Assembly (NCBI RefSeq): GCF_002198715.1
Contig: NZ_MWLK01000016.1
Coordinates: 1 to 64,000, forward strand
Direction of reading: 5' to 3'
Length of the DNA: 64,000 nucleotides
Source of the DNA: Rhodomicrobium sp. R_RK_3
GTDB lineage: Bacteria; Pseudomonadota; Alphaproteobacteria; Rhizobiales; Rhodomicrobiaceae
In this document: positions 8,505 to 16,946 of the stretch, one piece after another
How the letters are laid out: every line of letters starts with the position of its first letter
Position numbering within the stretch: the stretch's first letter is position 1
Program-made: the position numbers and the translations under genes
The notes under the pieces: generated by a model
Told to the model about the DNA's origin: nothing
Databases searched by the model: none
What the model saw: only the letters and a program-made list of their open reading frames with translations

Positions 8505-9146
8505 ATGTCGATAAGCGAAACCGATGCCGAAAAGCTCCGGCGCGTCGTTGCGGCATCCGTGCGACGGCATTGGAAGCTCTATCTCGCCGAAGGCATCATC
8601 CTGCTGATCCTGGGCGCGGCGGCGATCTTCGTTCCCCCGCTGGCGACGCTGGCGATCACCATTTTCCTCGGCTGGCTGTTTCTGATCAGCGGCATCGTCG
8701 GCCTGGTCACGACGCTTTACATGTGGAAGGGGCCGGGCTTTTTCTGGTCGCTGGTCTCCGCCGCCATCTCGATCCTCGCCGGCATATTGCTGCTGTGGTG
8801 GCCGGTCAGCGGCGTATTCTCGCTGACCCTGGTGCTGATCGTGTTCTTCATCTTCGAAGGCGTCGTCACCATCATGTACGCGCTCGAGCATCGTCGCGAA
8901 TTGTCGGAGCGCTGGGGCTGGATGCTGGCGAGCGGCATCGTCGACCTGATCCTCGCCGGCCTGATCCTTGCCGGCCTGCCGGGTACAGCCGCCTGGGCGC
9001 TCGGCCTCCTGGTCGGCATCAACATGATCTTTGGCGGCACGGCGATGATCGCCATGGCCTTGCAGGCGCATAAGGGCGGCGACGACCACCCCGTGGCGAC
9101 CGCCACGCCGGCATCGCCGACGCCGACAACGCCGACGGCGGCCTGA
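8505..9146 (+). CDS. HdeD-family (DUF308) membrane protein
   Basis: This 213-residue integral membrane protein has about six transmembrane helices in three hairpins (residues 25-60, 68-110, 118-185). Glycine-rich turns such as GLVTTLYMWKGPG and the repeated LILAGLI pattern are typical of HdeD/DUF308. The C-terminal tail is hydrophilic and rich in Ala, Thr and Pro. GGGAGG lies about 8 nt before the ATG. In enterobacteria HdeD is linked to acid resistance; in alphaproteobacteria the role is unknown. It appears to be monocistronic. Confidence 0.82.
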   Translation: MSISETDAEKLRRVVAASVRRHWKLYLAEGIILLILGAAAIFVPPLATLAITIFLGWLFLISGIVGLVTTLYMWKGPGFFWSLVSAAISILAGILLLWWPVSGVFSLTLVLIVFFIFEGVVTIMYALEHRRELSERWGWMLASGIVDLILAGLILAGLPGTAAWALGLLVGINMIFGGTAMIAMALQAHKGGDDHPVATATPASPTPTTPTAA

Positions 9147-9213
9147 TCGCCGCCTAAGGCGGGATCAGGGTAAAACGGCACACGGATATGAGCACAGCGC
9201 TCAACGCCCCCAC

Positions 9214-9341
9214 AGCCGGACTCCCTCTCCCTTGGGAGAGGGCGGGGGTGAGGGGGTCGTGAGTCAGCCATGAGACAGCAACCCCTCACCCGGCACGCTT
9301 GCGCGCGCCACCCTCTCCCCTTGGAGAGGGTTGGGCTGCGG
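9214..9341. repeat. Dispersed palindromic intergenic repeat, family A copy 2
   Basis: The left half GACTCCCTCTCCC-TT-GGGAGAGGG plus GGGGGTGAGGGG is answered by an inverted half CCCCTCACCC...CACCCTCTCC. It is very close in sequence and length to the copy at 31517-31645, including flanking AGCCGGACT and GGGCTGCGGC. It sits between the convergent HdeD-like and cytochrome genes. Confidence 0.75.
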
Positions 9342-9361
9342 CAAGGCTTGGTGTGTTTTTT

Positions 9362-9967
9362 CTAATCGGCGAGATGCGCGAGATAATGCGCCAGGGCGGC
9401 GAGGTCTTCGCCGCCGAGCGGCGCCACGATCTCGACCATGGCGGCACGCTCGCCGAGGCGGCGCTCGGCCTTGTAGTCGCTGAGTGCCTTCAGCAGATAA
9501 TCCTCGCGCTGGTGCCGAAGCGGCGGCATCTGATCACCGCCGAGTAGCTGCGGGCCGTGGCATTGCACGCAGCGGTTCTTCGCGGCGATGGCGGCGCCGC
9601 GCTGCATCTTGTCCGGATCGCCGGCCTCCGGCGCTGGCGGACGCGGCTGCTGGGCGACAAAGGCCGCCGCCGCCCGCAGATCGTCATCGCTCATGCCCTT
9701 GACGATCTCGCGCATGATGTCGGACTTGCGATTGCCGTCGCGGAACTCAACCAGTTGCAGGAGTGCGTAATATTCGGGAATACCGCCGAGGGAAGGCGTC
9801 TCCTCGGTCGGCGAGACGCCGTTTTCGCCGTGGCAGGCGATGCAGGCAGGCAGGCGCTCGGCGAACAGCCCCTGGGCGAGCGCCGCGCCGGGCGTGAACA
9901 ACAAGAATGCGGCGGCGGCAGCGATGCGCAAGACAGAACTCCGGTATCGGGCGGGTCGGGAAAACAT
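9362..9967 (-). CDS. Di-haem cytochrome c, exported
   Basis: This periplasmic electron carrier of about 201 residues has two c-type haem motifs, CIACH in the first half and CVQCH in the second, giving two class I-like domains. A start at 9967 gives a clean signal peptide (MFSRPARYRSS, hydrophobic AAAAAFLLF, cleavage after ALA). The open frame extends upstream into the dehydrogenase gene. It follows the sorbosone-dehydrogenase-like gene by about 70 bp, so it is probably the electron acceptor of that enzyme, passing electrons to the respiratory chain. Confidence 0.87.
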   Translation of the reverse strand: MFSRPARYRSSVLRIAAAAAFLLFTPGAALAQGLFAERLPACIACHGENGVSPTEETPSLGGIPEYYALLQLVEFRDGNRKSDIMREIVKGMSDDDLRAAAAFVAQQPRPPAPEAGDPDKMQRGAAIAAKNRCVQCHGPQLLGGDQMPPLRHQREDYLLKALSDYKAERRLGERAAMVEIVAPLGGEDLAALAHYLAHLAD

Positions 9968-10038
9968 GCTGGCGGCGAGAACGCTTCCGTCCTCGCCCGC
10001 CATTCGTCCTCGTTCAGCGGCCTCGCCGGCCGCGCCGA

Positions 10039-11292
10039 TCACTTGGCATAGCTGACGCGGTAGACCGCGCCGTTCCAATCGTCGGAGACCAGCAGCGAGC
10101 CGTCCTTCATGACGGCCACGTCGACCGGGCGGCCGATATATTTATTGTCCTGGACGAGACCTTCCATGAACGGCTCCATGCCCTTGAAATTGCCCTTGTC
10201 GTCCAGATAGACCGCGAGGATGTCGCCGCCATATTTGATGGTGCGGTTCCACGGACCATGGCGCGCGATGAAAATGGCGCCCTGATATTTGTCCGGGAAG
10301 GCGGTCGCATTGTAGAAGCGCATGCCGAGCGGGGCGGCGTGCGGCCCGAGCTTGGCGATCGGCGGGGTGAAATCCTTGCAGCTATAACCCCAGCCGAATT
10401 CGGGATCGGCGATGTCGCCCTGATGGCAATAGGGGAAGCCGAAATGCTCCTTGCCCGGATTGGACACCCGGTTCAGCTCGCAATTGGGCAGATCCTCCGA
10501 GAACCAGTCGCGATTATTGTCGGTGAAATAGAGTTCTTTGGTCTTCGGGTTCCAGTCGAAGCCGACCGTGTTGCGCATGCCGCGCAGCACCACCTCGACG
10601 CCGCTGCCGTCGAGATTCATCTTGCGGATCTCGCCGAACCCCGGATCGGGCATGCAGATGTTGCAAGGCGCGCTGTTCGAGACATAGAGCTTCTCGTCCG
10701 GTCCGACGCCGAGGAAGCGCCAGCCATGCGGACGCGGCTCGCCCAGCTTGTCGTAGATGGTGACGAGTTTCGGCGGGCTGTCGAGGCTGGCTTCGATATT
10801 CTCCGCCTTGGAGATCTTGGTGTGCTCGGCGACATAAAGCGTGCCGTTATGCAGGGCGATGCCGTTCGGCCAGTCGAGGCCTTCATAGATCGCCTTGGCG
10901 GTACGCTTGCCGTCCTTCTCGGTGATTGCCCAGATCTTGTTGCCCTGCCAGTTGCTGACGAAGACGGTGCCCTTGTCGCCGATGCGGATGGTGCGGGCGT
11001 CCTTGATGCCGCTGGCGAAGACTTCGATCTTGAAACCGTCCGGCAGCTTGATCTTGTCGATGGGCAGCTTGTCGGCGGGCGTGACGAGCGCGGGCGAGGC
11101 GACGGGGGCGAGGGCCTGCGCGCCCGAGGTCTCCGGTCTGCCGACCAGCGGGCCGGTGGCCGGGGCCGGGTTGGTCACGGCGGGCGGGCCTTTGGGGTCG
11201 TCGATGGCCTTGGCGGACGGTGCCGCCAGCATCAGCGCGGCGGCGCAGATGGCGGCGGATGCGCCGAAATCGGCGGTCCTCGATCTCAACAT
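10039..11292 (-). CDS. Glucose/sorbosone dehydrogenase-family protein, exported
   Basis: This 417-residue protein has an N-terminal signal peptide (about residues 1-29) and a Pro/Ala-rich linker to residue 70. The remainder is a six-bladed beta-propeller of the GSDH/L-sorbosone dehydrogenase type, with repeated blade signatures such as GTVFVSNWQGNKIWAI, DWPNGIALHNGTLYVAE and DGSLLVSDDWNGAVYRV. Relatives use PQQ to oxidise sugars or aldehydes in the periplasm. Cysteines in CELNRV, YCHQG and SCKDF could form disulphides. The cytochrome c gene immediately downstream supports a redox role. The substrate is not deducible. Confidence 0.85.
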   Translation of the reverse strand: MLRSRTADFGASAAICAAALMLAAPSAKAIDDPKGPPAVTNPAPATGPLVGRPETSGAQALAPVASPALVTPADKLPIDKIKLPDGFKIEVFASGIKDARTIRIGDKGTVFVSNWQGNKIWAITEKDGKRTAKAIYEGLDWPNGIALHNGTLYVAEHTKISKAENIEASLDSPPKLVTIYDKLGEPRPHGWRFLGVGPDEKLYVSNSAPCNICMPDPGFGEIRKMNLDGSGVEVVLRGMRNTVGFDWNPKTKELYFTDNNRDWFSEDLPNCELNRVSNPGKEHFGFPYCHQGDIADPEFGWGYSCKDFTPPIAKLGPHAAPLGMRFYNATAFPDKYQGAIFIARHGPWNRTIKYGGDILAVYLDDKGNFKGMEPFMEGLVQDNKYIGRPVDVAVMKDGSLLVSDDWNGAVYRVSYAK

Positions 11293-11529
11293 GTTGCGCG
11301 TCTCCCTAGCTTATTGATTTTTCTCCCGCCGTAAGCCGCGCCCTTGCGGGCCGCTCCGGAAGGAATGATTATCACTCGATAAGTTTCCGCGATTTTTATA
11401 CATAAACAATAGGAAGTTTTCCCGGCGCTGAGAACCGGCCGAATGCCAGGGATGATTTATGGATTTGCTGAAACGACTTAGCCGGCCAGCTTCATCTTGC
11501 TTTGCCGGCGGCTGGAATGGCGCGGGCGA

Positions 11530-13503
11530 TCAGCGGAGGCCGATGCGCTTTGCGCCTTCCCGGAACAGCGCAGTCCCCTCCGGCGAAAATTGCATCGCGG
11601 TCAGGAAATCTTCGATGCGGTAGTCCGGCAATTGCTTGTGGATCGCGGCCATCTGCGCGCGCGCCTCGTCGACCCGGCCGGCCAGCGCCAGGGAATAGGC
11701 GGAGATCGCCAGGATATGCGCATGCGCGTTCGGGCGGGCGGCGGCCTTGAGGCCCCATTCGGCGGCTTCCTCGAACTGCCCGAGCCGCACCAGCGCCATG
11801 GCGCGGGCACCGAGCATTGCGAACAGCAGCGGGTCGAACGGGCTGAGATCCCGTGACTGATCGGAGGAGGCGACGGCCGCCTGCGCGTCGCCGCTCTGCG
11901 AATGGACGAAGGCGAGCGCGTAATGGCCGAGCGCGAAATTCGGGCTGAGATCAACGGCCTGCTGCAATTCGCCGAGCGCGGAATCCTGCGCGCCGCGCAG
12001 CCAGAGCGCGCGGCCCATCGACCAATGCGCGGCCGGATCGCGGTCGTCGGCCATCAGGCTTTGCCCGGCGGCCTCGAAGGCGCGCTCGATCTCGGCCGCG
12101 CGCGGCGCCCAGCCCTGGAACACGTTCTGGAAATGGGTGAAGGAGAGGAAGGCATGCGCCCGCGCGAAGGTCGGGTCGAGCCGGATGGCGGTCTCGAAGA
12201 AATGCGCGGCCCGCTCGTTGTCGACCTTATTGAAGCGGTACATATGCCAGAGGCCGCGATGATGCGCCTCCCAGGCATCCAGCGAATTCGGCGGCTTCAG
12301 GACGGCGCGGTTGCGCTCGTTGCTCTCGATCTCGCTGGCGACCGAGGCGACGATGCGGCTGCCGATTTCGTCGAGTACGAAGAAGGCGTCGCCGAGCTGG
12401 TGGTTGTAGACCTCCGCCCAGAGGGTGCGGCCGGTGCGCGCTTCGTACAGGTCGACCGTCACCGTAATGCGGCCGCCCTGGCAGCGTAGCGAACCGCCGA
12501 CGACATAATCGACATTCAGCATCCGCCCGGCCTCCTGCGGCCCGATGGCGCGCTCGCTGAGGGCGAAGACGCTGCCCTGCGCGATGACGAACAGGCTGCG
12601 CAGCTTGGCGAGACGGGTGATGAGGTCATGCGCGAAGCCGCCGCCCGGCCCGCCATGCGCGGCATGTTCCGGCCCGCGCTCGACGAATGGCATCACCGCG
12701 ATCGACGCGCGGCGGCCCGCCGCTTCGCCGGGCGGAGGACCGGAGGATGGGGCCGTGAGCGTGACGCGAGGCACCGGGTCGGGCTGCCCCCTGGCCGCCA
12801 GCCAGATGGCGCGCAGCGGCGCCGGATCGATGTCCTCGGCCTGGAACAGCCGCGCCGTCGCCGCCAGATGCTCCTCGCCCTCGCGGACCTGGCCTTGCCG
12901 GGCGAAAGCCTGCAACAGCAATTCATGCACCCGCAGATCGAAGGGCGAGAGCGCCAGCCAGCGCTCCAGATCGTCGCGCGCCTCATCGGCCGCCGCCGTT
13001 TTGGTCAATTGCTCCAGCAAAGCCGCGTGGAGCCCGCGAAACTTGCGCCGCTGCGCCGCGAGCCAGGCGCCGAAATTCGGGTTGCGGCCGGTCTCCAGCC
13101 CTTCCAGGAACTCGCCGGTGAAGGCGGCGGACAGCGCCCGCAACCGCTCGCGCGGCACTGTCTCCAACCCCTCCTGCACGGCCCGGCCGATCTCGGCGGC
13201 ATCGACGCTGCAATCGCCCAGATCGAGCCGCACCGTATCGCCCGACGTCTCCACCCGCTTGCGGCCGGGCGTATCGAGAATGCCCCTGAGCTTGCTGAGG
13301 CACCAGCGCAGCTCGCCGCGTGGATCGTTCGGAACGTCCCAGAGCAATTCGCAAAGCTGGCTGCGCGAGACGGCTTGCGGGGCGAGCGCCAGATAGCCGA
13401 CCAGCGCCCGCGCCTTGCGCGACGCCGGCAACGCCACCGCCACGCCGCCGCGCGTGACCGTCAGCCGTCCGAGCATCTGAATTTGCAAAGCCGCGCCGCG
13501 CAT
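11530..13503 (-). CDS. BTAD/SARP-like transcriptional regulator with TolB-like and TPR domains
   Basis: This protein of about 657 residues has an N-terminal winged-helix DNA-binding domain (LQIQMLGRLTVTRGGVAVALPASRKARALVGYLA) followed by a bacterial transcriptional activation (BTAD) helical domain to about residue 230. Next comes a TolB/adenylate-cyclase-associated segment (IAVMPFVERG ... VDYVVGGSLR), and then several TPR repeats to the end. ATG 13503 begins just before the DNA-binding fold; a GTG at 13551 would add 16 residues. It is divergent from a methyltransferase gene with a short shared promoter region, which it may control. The signal sensed is unknown. Confidence 0.82.
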   Translation of the reverse strand: MRGAALQIQMLGRLTVTRGGVAVALPASRKARALVGYLALAPQAVSRSQLCELLWDVPNDPRGELRWCLSKLRGILDTPGRKRVETSGDTVRLDLGDCSVDAAEIGRAVQEGLETVPRERLRALSAAFTGEFLEGLETGRNPNFGAWLAAQRRKFRGLHAALLEQLTKTAAADEARDDLERWLALSPFDLRVHELLLQAFARQGQVREGEEHLAATARLFQAEDIDPAPLRAIWLAARGQPDPVPRVTLTAPSSGPPPGEAAGRRASIAVMPFVERGPEHAAHGGPGGGFAHDLITRLAKLRSLFVIAQGSVFALSERAIGPQEAGRMLNVDYVVGGSLRCQGGRITVTVDLYEARTGRTLWAEVYNHQLGDAFFVLDEIGSRIVASVASEIESNERNRAVLKPPNSLDAWEAHHRGLWHMYRFNKVDNERAAHFFETAIRLDPTFARAHAFLSFTHFQNVFQGWAPRAAEIERAFEAAGQSLMADDRDPAAHWSMGRALWLRGAQDSALGELQQAVDLSPNFALGHYALAFVHSQSGDAQAAVASSDQSRDLSPFDPLLFAMLGARAMALVRLGQFEEAAEWGLKAAARPNAHAHILAISAYSLALAGRVDEARAQMAAIHKQLPDYRIEDFLTAMQFSPEGTALFREGAKRIGLR

Positions 13504-13660
13504 GCGCTCAAACCGATCGATTTCCACGGGCGTTTCCACGCCGGCCACCACGCTCGCTTACATGCGCCGCCGCTACGCTGGGATTTGAAGGCAACCGCGC
13601 GCCGATGGCGCCGAAAATGCTTTTGCGCCGCAATAATGAACGCCAGAACGGAGAAAAACC

Positions 13661-14509
13661 ATGAACACATCCGCTGAAGCGATGCGCCAGACCCCGCTAA
13701 CCGGCCAGCCGAATCTTAACGCGGTCAAGGCCCGCCAGCAAGCCGCGTGGTCGTCGGGCGATTACGCCGTCGTCGGGACCACCTTGCAGATCGTCGGCGA
13801 GACGCTGTGCGAGGCGATGGATTTGCGCTCGGGCCAGCATGTGCTGGACGTTGCCGCCGGCAATGGCAATGTCTCGCTGGCCGCCGCCCGGCGCTGGTGC
13901 ATCGTCACCGCCACCGATTACGTGCCCGCGCTGCTCGAGCGCGCCCGCGAGCGCGCCGCCGCCGACCGGCTGAACATGAGCTTCCGCGAGGCCGATGCCG
14001 AGGCCCTGCCCTTCCCCGATGGCGGCTTCGACGCCGTTGTCTCGACCTTCGGCGTGATGTTCACGCCCGACCAGGAGCGCGCAGCGAGCGAACTTGCCCG
14101 CGTCTGCAAGAATGGCGGCAAGATCGGCCTTGCCAACTGGACGCCGGACGGTTTTATCGGCCAGCTCTTCAAGACCATCGGCAAGCACCTCCCGCCGCCC
14201 GCCGGCACGAAATCGCCCGCGCTCTGGGGCACCCCGGAGCGGATCGGCGACATGTTCGGGCCGTTCGCGGCGGATATCGTGGCGAAGGAGCGCGAATTCG
14301 TGTTCCGCTACCGCTCGCCCGATCACTGGCTGGAGATCTTCCGGACCTATTACGGGCCAGTCCACAAGGCGTTCGGCGCTTTGGAGCCCGATGCCCAAAT
14401 GGCGCTCGAAAATGATCTGAGAGCGCTGATCCATCGGTTCAACCGTTCGGAGGACAGGACCATGGTCGTGCCCAGCGCCTATCTGGAGGTGGTCATCACC
14501 CGGCGCTGA
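13661..14509 (+). CDS. Class I SAM-dependent methyltransferase
   Basis: This 282-residue enzyme is of the Methyltransf_11/UbiE type. SAM-binding motif I is VLDVAAGNGN (61-70). The acidic end of strand 2 (ATDYVP) and a motif II-like AVVSTFGVMF follow. It transfers a methyl group from SAM to an unidentified small molecule. GGAG precedes the ATG by about 8 nt. It faces the BTAD-TPR regulator across roughly 155 bp. Such regulator-methyltransferase pairs suggest local control. It ends at a strong convergent hairpin. Confidence 0.87.
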   Translation: MNTSAEAMRQTPLTGQPNLNAVKARQQAAWSSGDYAVVGTTLQIVGETLCEAMDLRSGQHVLDVAAGNGNVSLAAARRWCIVTATDYVPALLERARERAAADRLNMSFREADAEALPFPDGGFDAVVSTFGVMFTPDQERAASELARVCKNGGKIGLANWTPDGFIGQLFKTIGKHLPPPAGTKSPALWGTPERIGDMFGPFAADIVAKEREFVFRYRSPDHWLEIFRTYYGPVHKAFGALEPDAQMALENDLRALIHRFNRSEDRTMVVPSAYLEVVITRR

Positions 14510-14525
14510 CGCGAGGGTGTCGAAA

Positions 14526-14560
14526 CGGCAGGGCGGCGCGGGCGACGGGCCGCCCTGCCG
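14526..14560. terminator. Bidirectional hairpin between convergent genes
   Basis: CGGCAGGGCGGC (14526-14537) pairs perfectly with GCCGCCCTGCCG (14549-14560) around an 11-nt loop. It lies in the 54-bp gap between two convergent genes. There is no long T-run, but stem strength and position fit a shared terminator. Confidence 0.65.
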
Positions 14561-14563
14561 GGT

Positions 14564-15262
14564 TTACGGCTTGGCGTCGTTCGGAGGCGGAAAGGCGAGC
14601 AGGTCGTCCGCATAGACCTCATCCACCTCGGAGAACGGCTTCTGCTCCCGCGTATAGAGCACCGCGCGGTGCTCCAGCAGGTGGTCGGGGATGGCGAGCT
14701 GTCCCTTGGCATCATCGGAGCGGTCGCCCGCGCCCGATTCCCAGCCCTCCGGCAGCGGCGACCACAGCACTTTCGCGGAAAATGTCTGGCGGTAGAAGCC
14801 GAGCCCCTGCACCGCTTTGCCGAAGGGCGTATCGGTGGTCTCCAAGAGCTGGTTCATCTCGGGCGTCAGGCGGCTCGGCACGTACCAATTATCGGCCTCG
14901 GACAGCACCAGCGGACCGCAGGTGAGCTGCACGTAGCGATGCTTCACCGGCTCCGCCGTGCTGACCTGCAGCCGTTCCCGCGTCTCGGCCGAGGCGGGCT
15001 TCTCCGCGCCCCGGATCAGCTTGGCGAGGATTTTCGGCTCGGGGGCGAGCTTATGGTCGGCGCACCATTTCTCGAGCGTCAGCGTGGCGCTGCGGCTGGC
15101 GAGCAGCTCGCCGTTCAGCGTCTGGATCAGGGCCAGGGCCTCCAGCCGTCCGTAGAAACTGTCCGGCCAGCCGGACGCGGCGGATTGCCCCGCCAGGGCC
15201 GTCCCGGATGACACGGCGGGCAGCCACAAAGCGGCGGCCGCCGCGATCCTCTTCGCTCTCAT
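14564..15262 (-). CDS. Exported protein with chorismate-lyase-like features
   Basis: This protein of about 232 residues has a signal peptide (MRAKRIAAAAALWLPAVSS, cleavage near ALA). ATG 15262 gives the best signal peptide; an upstream ATG adds 12 residues. The segment VQLTCGPLVLSEADNWYVPS, then LETTDTPFGKAV and FYRQTF, resembles the core of the UbiC/UTRA fold: an active-site strand, an intended-PLG-like turn and a conserved arginine. Exported UbiC-like proteins have no known reaction. Two cysteines (WCADH, TCGP) could form a disulphide. It appears to be a single-gene unit. The assignment is by pattern only. Confidence 0.55.
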   Translation of the reverse strand: MRAKRIAAAAALWLPAVSSGTALAGQSAASGWPDSFYGRLEALALIQTLNGELLASRSATLTLEKWCADHKLAPEPKILAKLIRGAEKPASAETRERLQVSTAEPVKHRYVQLTCGPLVLSEADNWYVPSRLTPEMNQLLETTDTPFGKAVQGLGFYRQTFSAKVLWSPLPEGWESGAGDRSDDAKGQLAIPDHLLEHRAVLYTREQKPFSEVDEVYADDLLAFPPPNDAKP

Positions 15263-15308
15263 AGGGTCATGCCTGGTCGTTGTCCAACGCGCGGCCATGC
15301 TAGTGAAA

Positions 15309-16697
15309 CTAGCGTGGAGGCGCTACGTTCTGGTTGAGACTGAAGAAATTTGTCGGGTCGTATTTCGCCTTGAGCTCGACGAGCCGCCCGTAATTGCCGC
15401 CAAAGGCCTGCCGGATCGCCTCCGGCTTTTCCTCGCCCATCATGTTCAGGAGATAGCCGCCGCTTGAAAATGGCTGCATCGCATCGAACGTGTCGCGCGC
15501 CCAGGCGGTGTGCAGCTCGCTTTCGGCCGGGTCAGCCCATTGTGCGGCGATGATGATATTGTACTCCTGCCCCCGCTGCGCATAGGCCGTGTCGCCTGCC
15601 CCGATGCGGCCCGGCGCGCCGCCATAGAATTCGATGACGACGCCGGTCATTGGCGATTTCGCACGATTGACGCGGTCGATCAGCGTGTCGATGGCTTCAT
15701 CGCTCAATTGCTTCAGGAACGCCGTCTTCCAATAATTGCGGCTGCCGTCGGGAAACGCGCCGTCGAGCAGCGTCTGCATGACCGGGAACGGCATCGGCTG
15801 CACGGCATCCATTGCCGGCGATCCGAACGACCGCAGCGGCTTCACAACGCGCTCGCCCTCCGCGAGATCGCCGCACCAGCAGAGCACCACCCCCACCGCC
15901 GGCATTCCATCCGGCGTGGTGATGAACCCGGCATAGGCGGTGAGCTCTTCCGGCGCCGTCTTCATGAACTCGCGGTAGTTGCGCACGACCGCCGCCGATT
16001 GATCGCGCGGGTAGATGATGAGGCCGCCGAGCACGGTTGAGACCGGATGGGCGCGGTAATGGAAGGAGGTGACGATGCCGAAATTGCCGCCGCCGCCGCG
16101 CAGGCCCCAATAGAGATCCTCGTTCGCCGTGGGGCTGGCGGTGACGAGCTTGCCCTCGGCGGTGACGACTTCGAAAGAGAGGACATTGTCGCAGCTCAGG
16201 CCGTATTTGCGCACCAGCCAGCCGACGCCGCCGCCGAGCGTAAGCCCGGCAATGCCGGTCTTGGACATGGTGCCGGCCGGAACCGCGAGCCCGTAGAGAT
16301 GCGTCTCGCGGTCGAGTTCGGCCAGGGTGGCGCCGGCCTGCGCCTGGACGGTGCGGCTCCGGGGATCGACGATGATGCCCTTCATGGCCGAGAGATCGAT
16401 GACGATGCCGTCGTCGCAGGTGGCGCGGCCGCCGACATTATGGCCGCCGCCCCGCACCGCCACGAGCAGGTCGTTGGCGCGGGCGAATTTTACGGCGGCG
16501 ACGACATCGGCTGCGCCCGAGCAGCGCGCGATCAGGCCGGGGCGCTTGTCGATGCTGGCGTTCCAGATCCGGCGCGCGGTGTCGTAGGCGGCATCGCCCG
16601 GCAGAATGAGCTGGCCCTTGAATTCCGCCCGGAAGGCGTCGACCGGCTCCTGGCCGATCGGGGTGCCGGAGCGCGCTTTCAGCCTTGTCGTCTCCAT
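15309..16697 (-). CDS. FAD-linked oxidase, berberine-bridge-enzyme type
   Basis: This protein of about 462 residues has an N-terminal FAD_binding_4 (PP-loop) domain. GGGHN supplies the histidine and KYGLSCDN the cysteine that in this family tether FAD covalently at two positions. A substrate domain and a C-terminal BBE segment (KYDPTNFFSLNQN) follow. Relatives oxidise sugars or alkaloids and release H2O2. ATG 16697 has GGAG 8 nt upstream; an earlier in-frame start would add eight residues. No signal peptide is seen. It is transcribed alone, and the substrate is unknown. Confidence 0.87.
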   Translation of the reverse strand: METTRLKARSGTPIGQEPVDAFRAEFKGQLILPGDAAYDTARRIWNASIDKRPGLIARCSGAADVVAAVKFARANDLLVAVRGGGHNVGGRATCDDGIVIDLSAMKGIIVDPRSRTVQAQAGATLAELDRETHLYGLAVPAGTMSKTGIAGLTLGGGVGWLVRKYGLSCDNVLSFEVVTAEGKLVTASPTANEDLYWGLRGGGGNFGIVTSFHYRAHPVSTVLGGLIIYPRDQSAAVVRNYREFMKTAPEELTAYAGFITTPDGMPAVGVVLCWCGDLAEGERVVKPLRSFGSPAMDAVQPMPFPVMQTLLDGAFPDGSRNYWKTAFLKQLSDEAIDTLIDRVNRAKSPMTGVVIEFYGGAPGRIGAGDTAYAQRGQEYNIIIAAQWADPAESELHTAWARDTFDAMQPFSSGGYLLNMMGEEKPEAIRQAFGGNYGRLVELKAKYDPTNFFSLNQNVAPPR

Positions 16698-16946
16698 GTT
16701 TGTTCTCCGTCTTGGGGGCACCGATGGCGCGAAACCCTAGCTCGGGCACGCTACGGGCGCATTGCGGGGCCTGCACAATCGCGTTGCAGGCGTAACCGGC
16801 GCGGCGGATGGGATGTGCCGGAGCCGGCGATCGATTGAAATAATGCTGTAGCATCGGCCGTCCTATATGGCGTCCCCCGAAGGGCGGATGGGCATCCGCC
16901 GAAAAAACGAAGACTTCCAACTATCCATTATCGGTAAGGGACAGCT

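Noticed and set aside
16883-16900. GGCGGAT-GGGC-ATCCGCC hairpin upstream of the CPBP-type gene
   Set aside because: It is in a divergent promoter region with an A-rich, not T-rich, flank on the plus strand, so a terminator call is not supported. It could be a leader structure but there is no further evidence.
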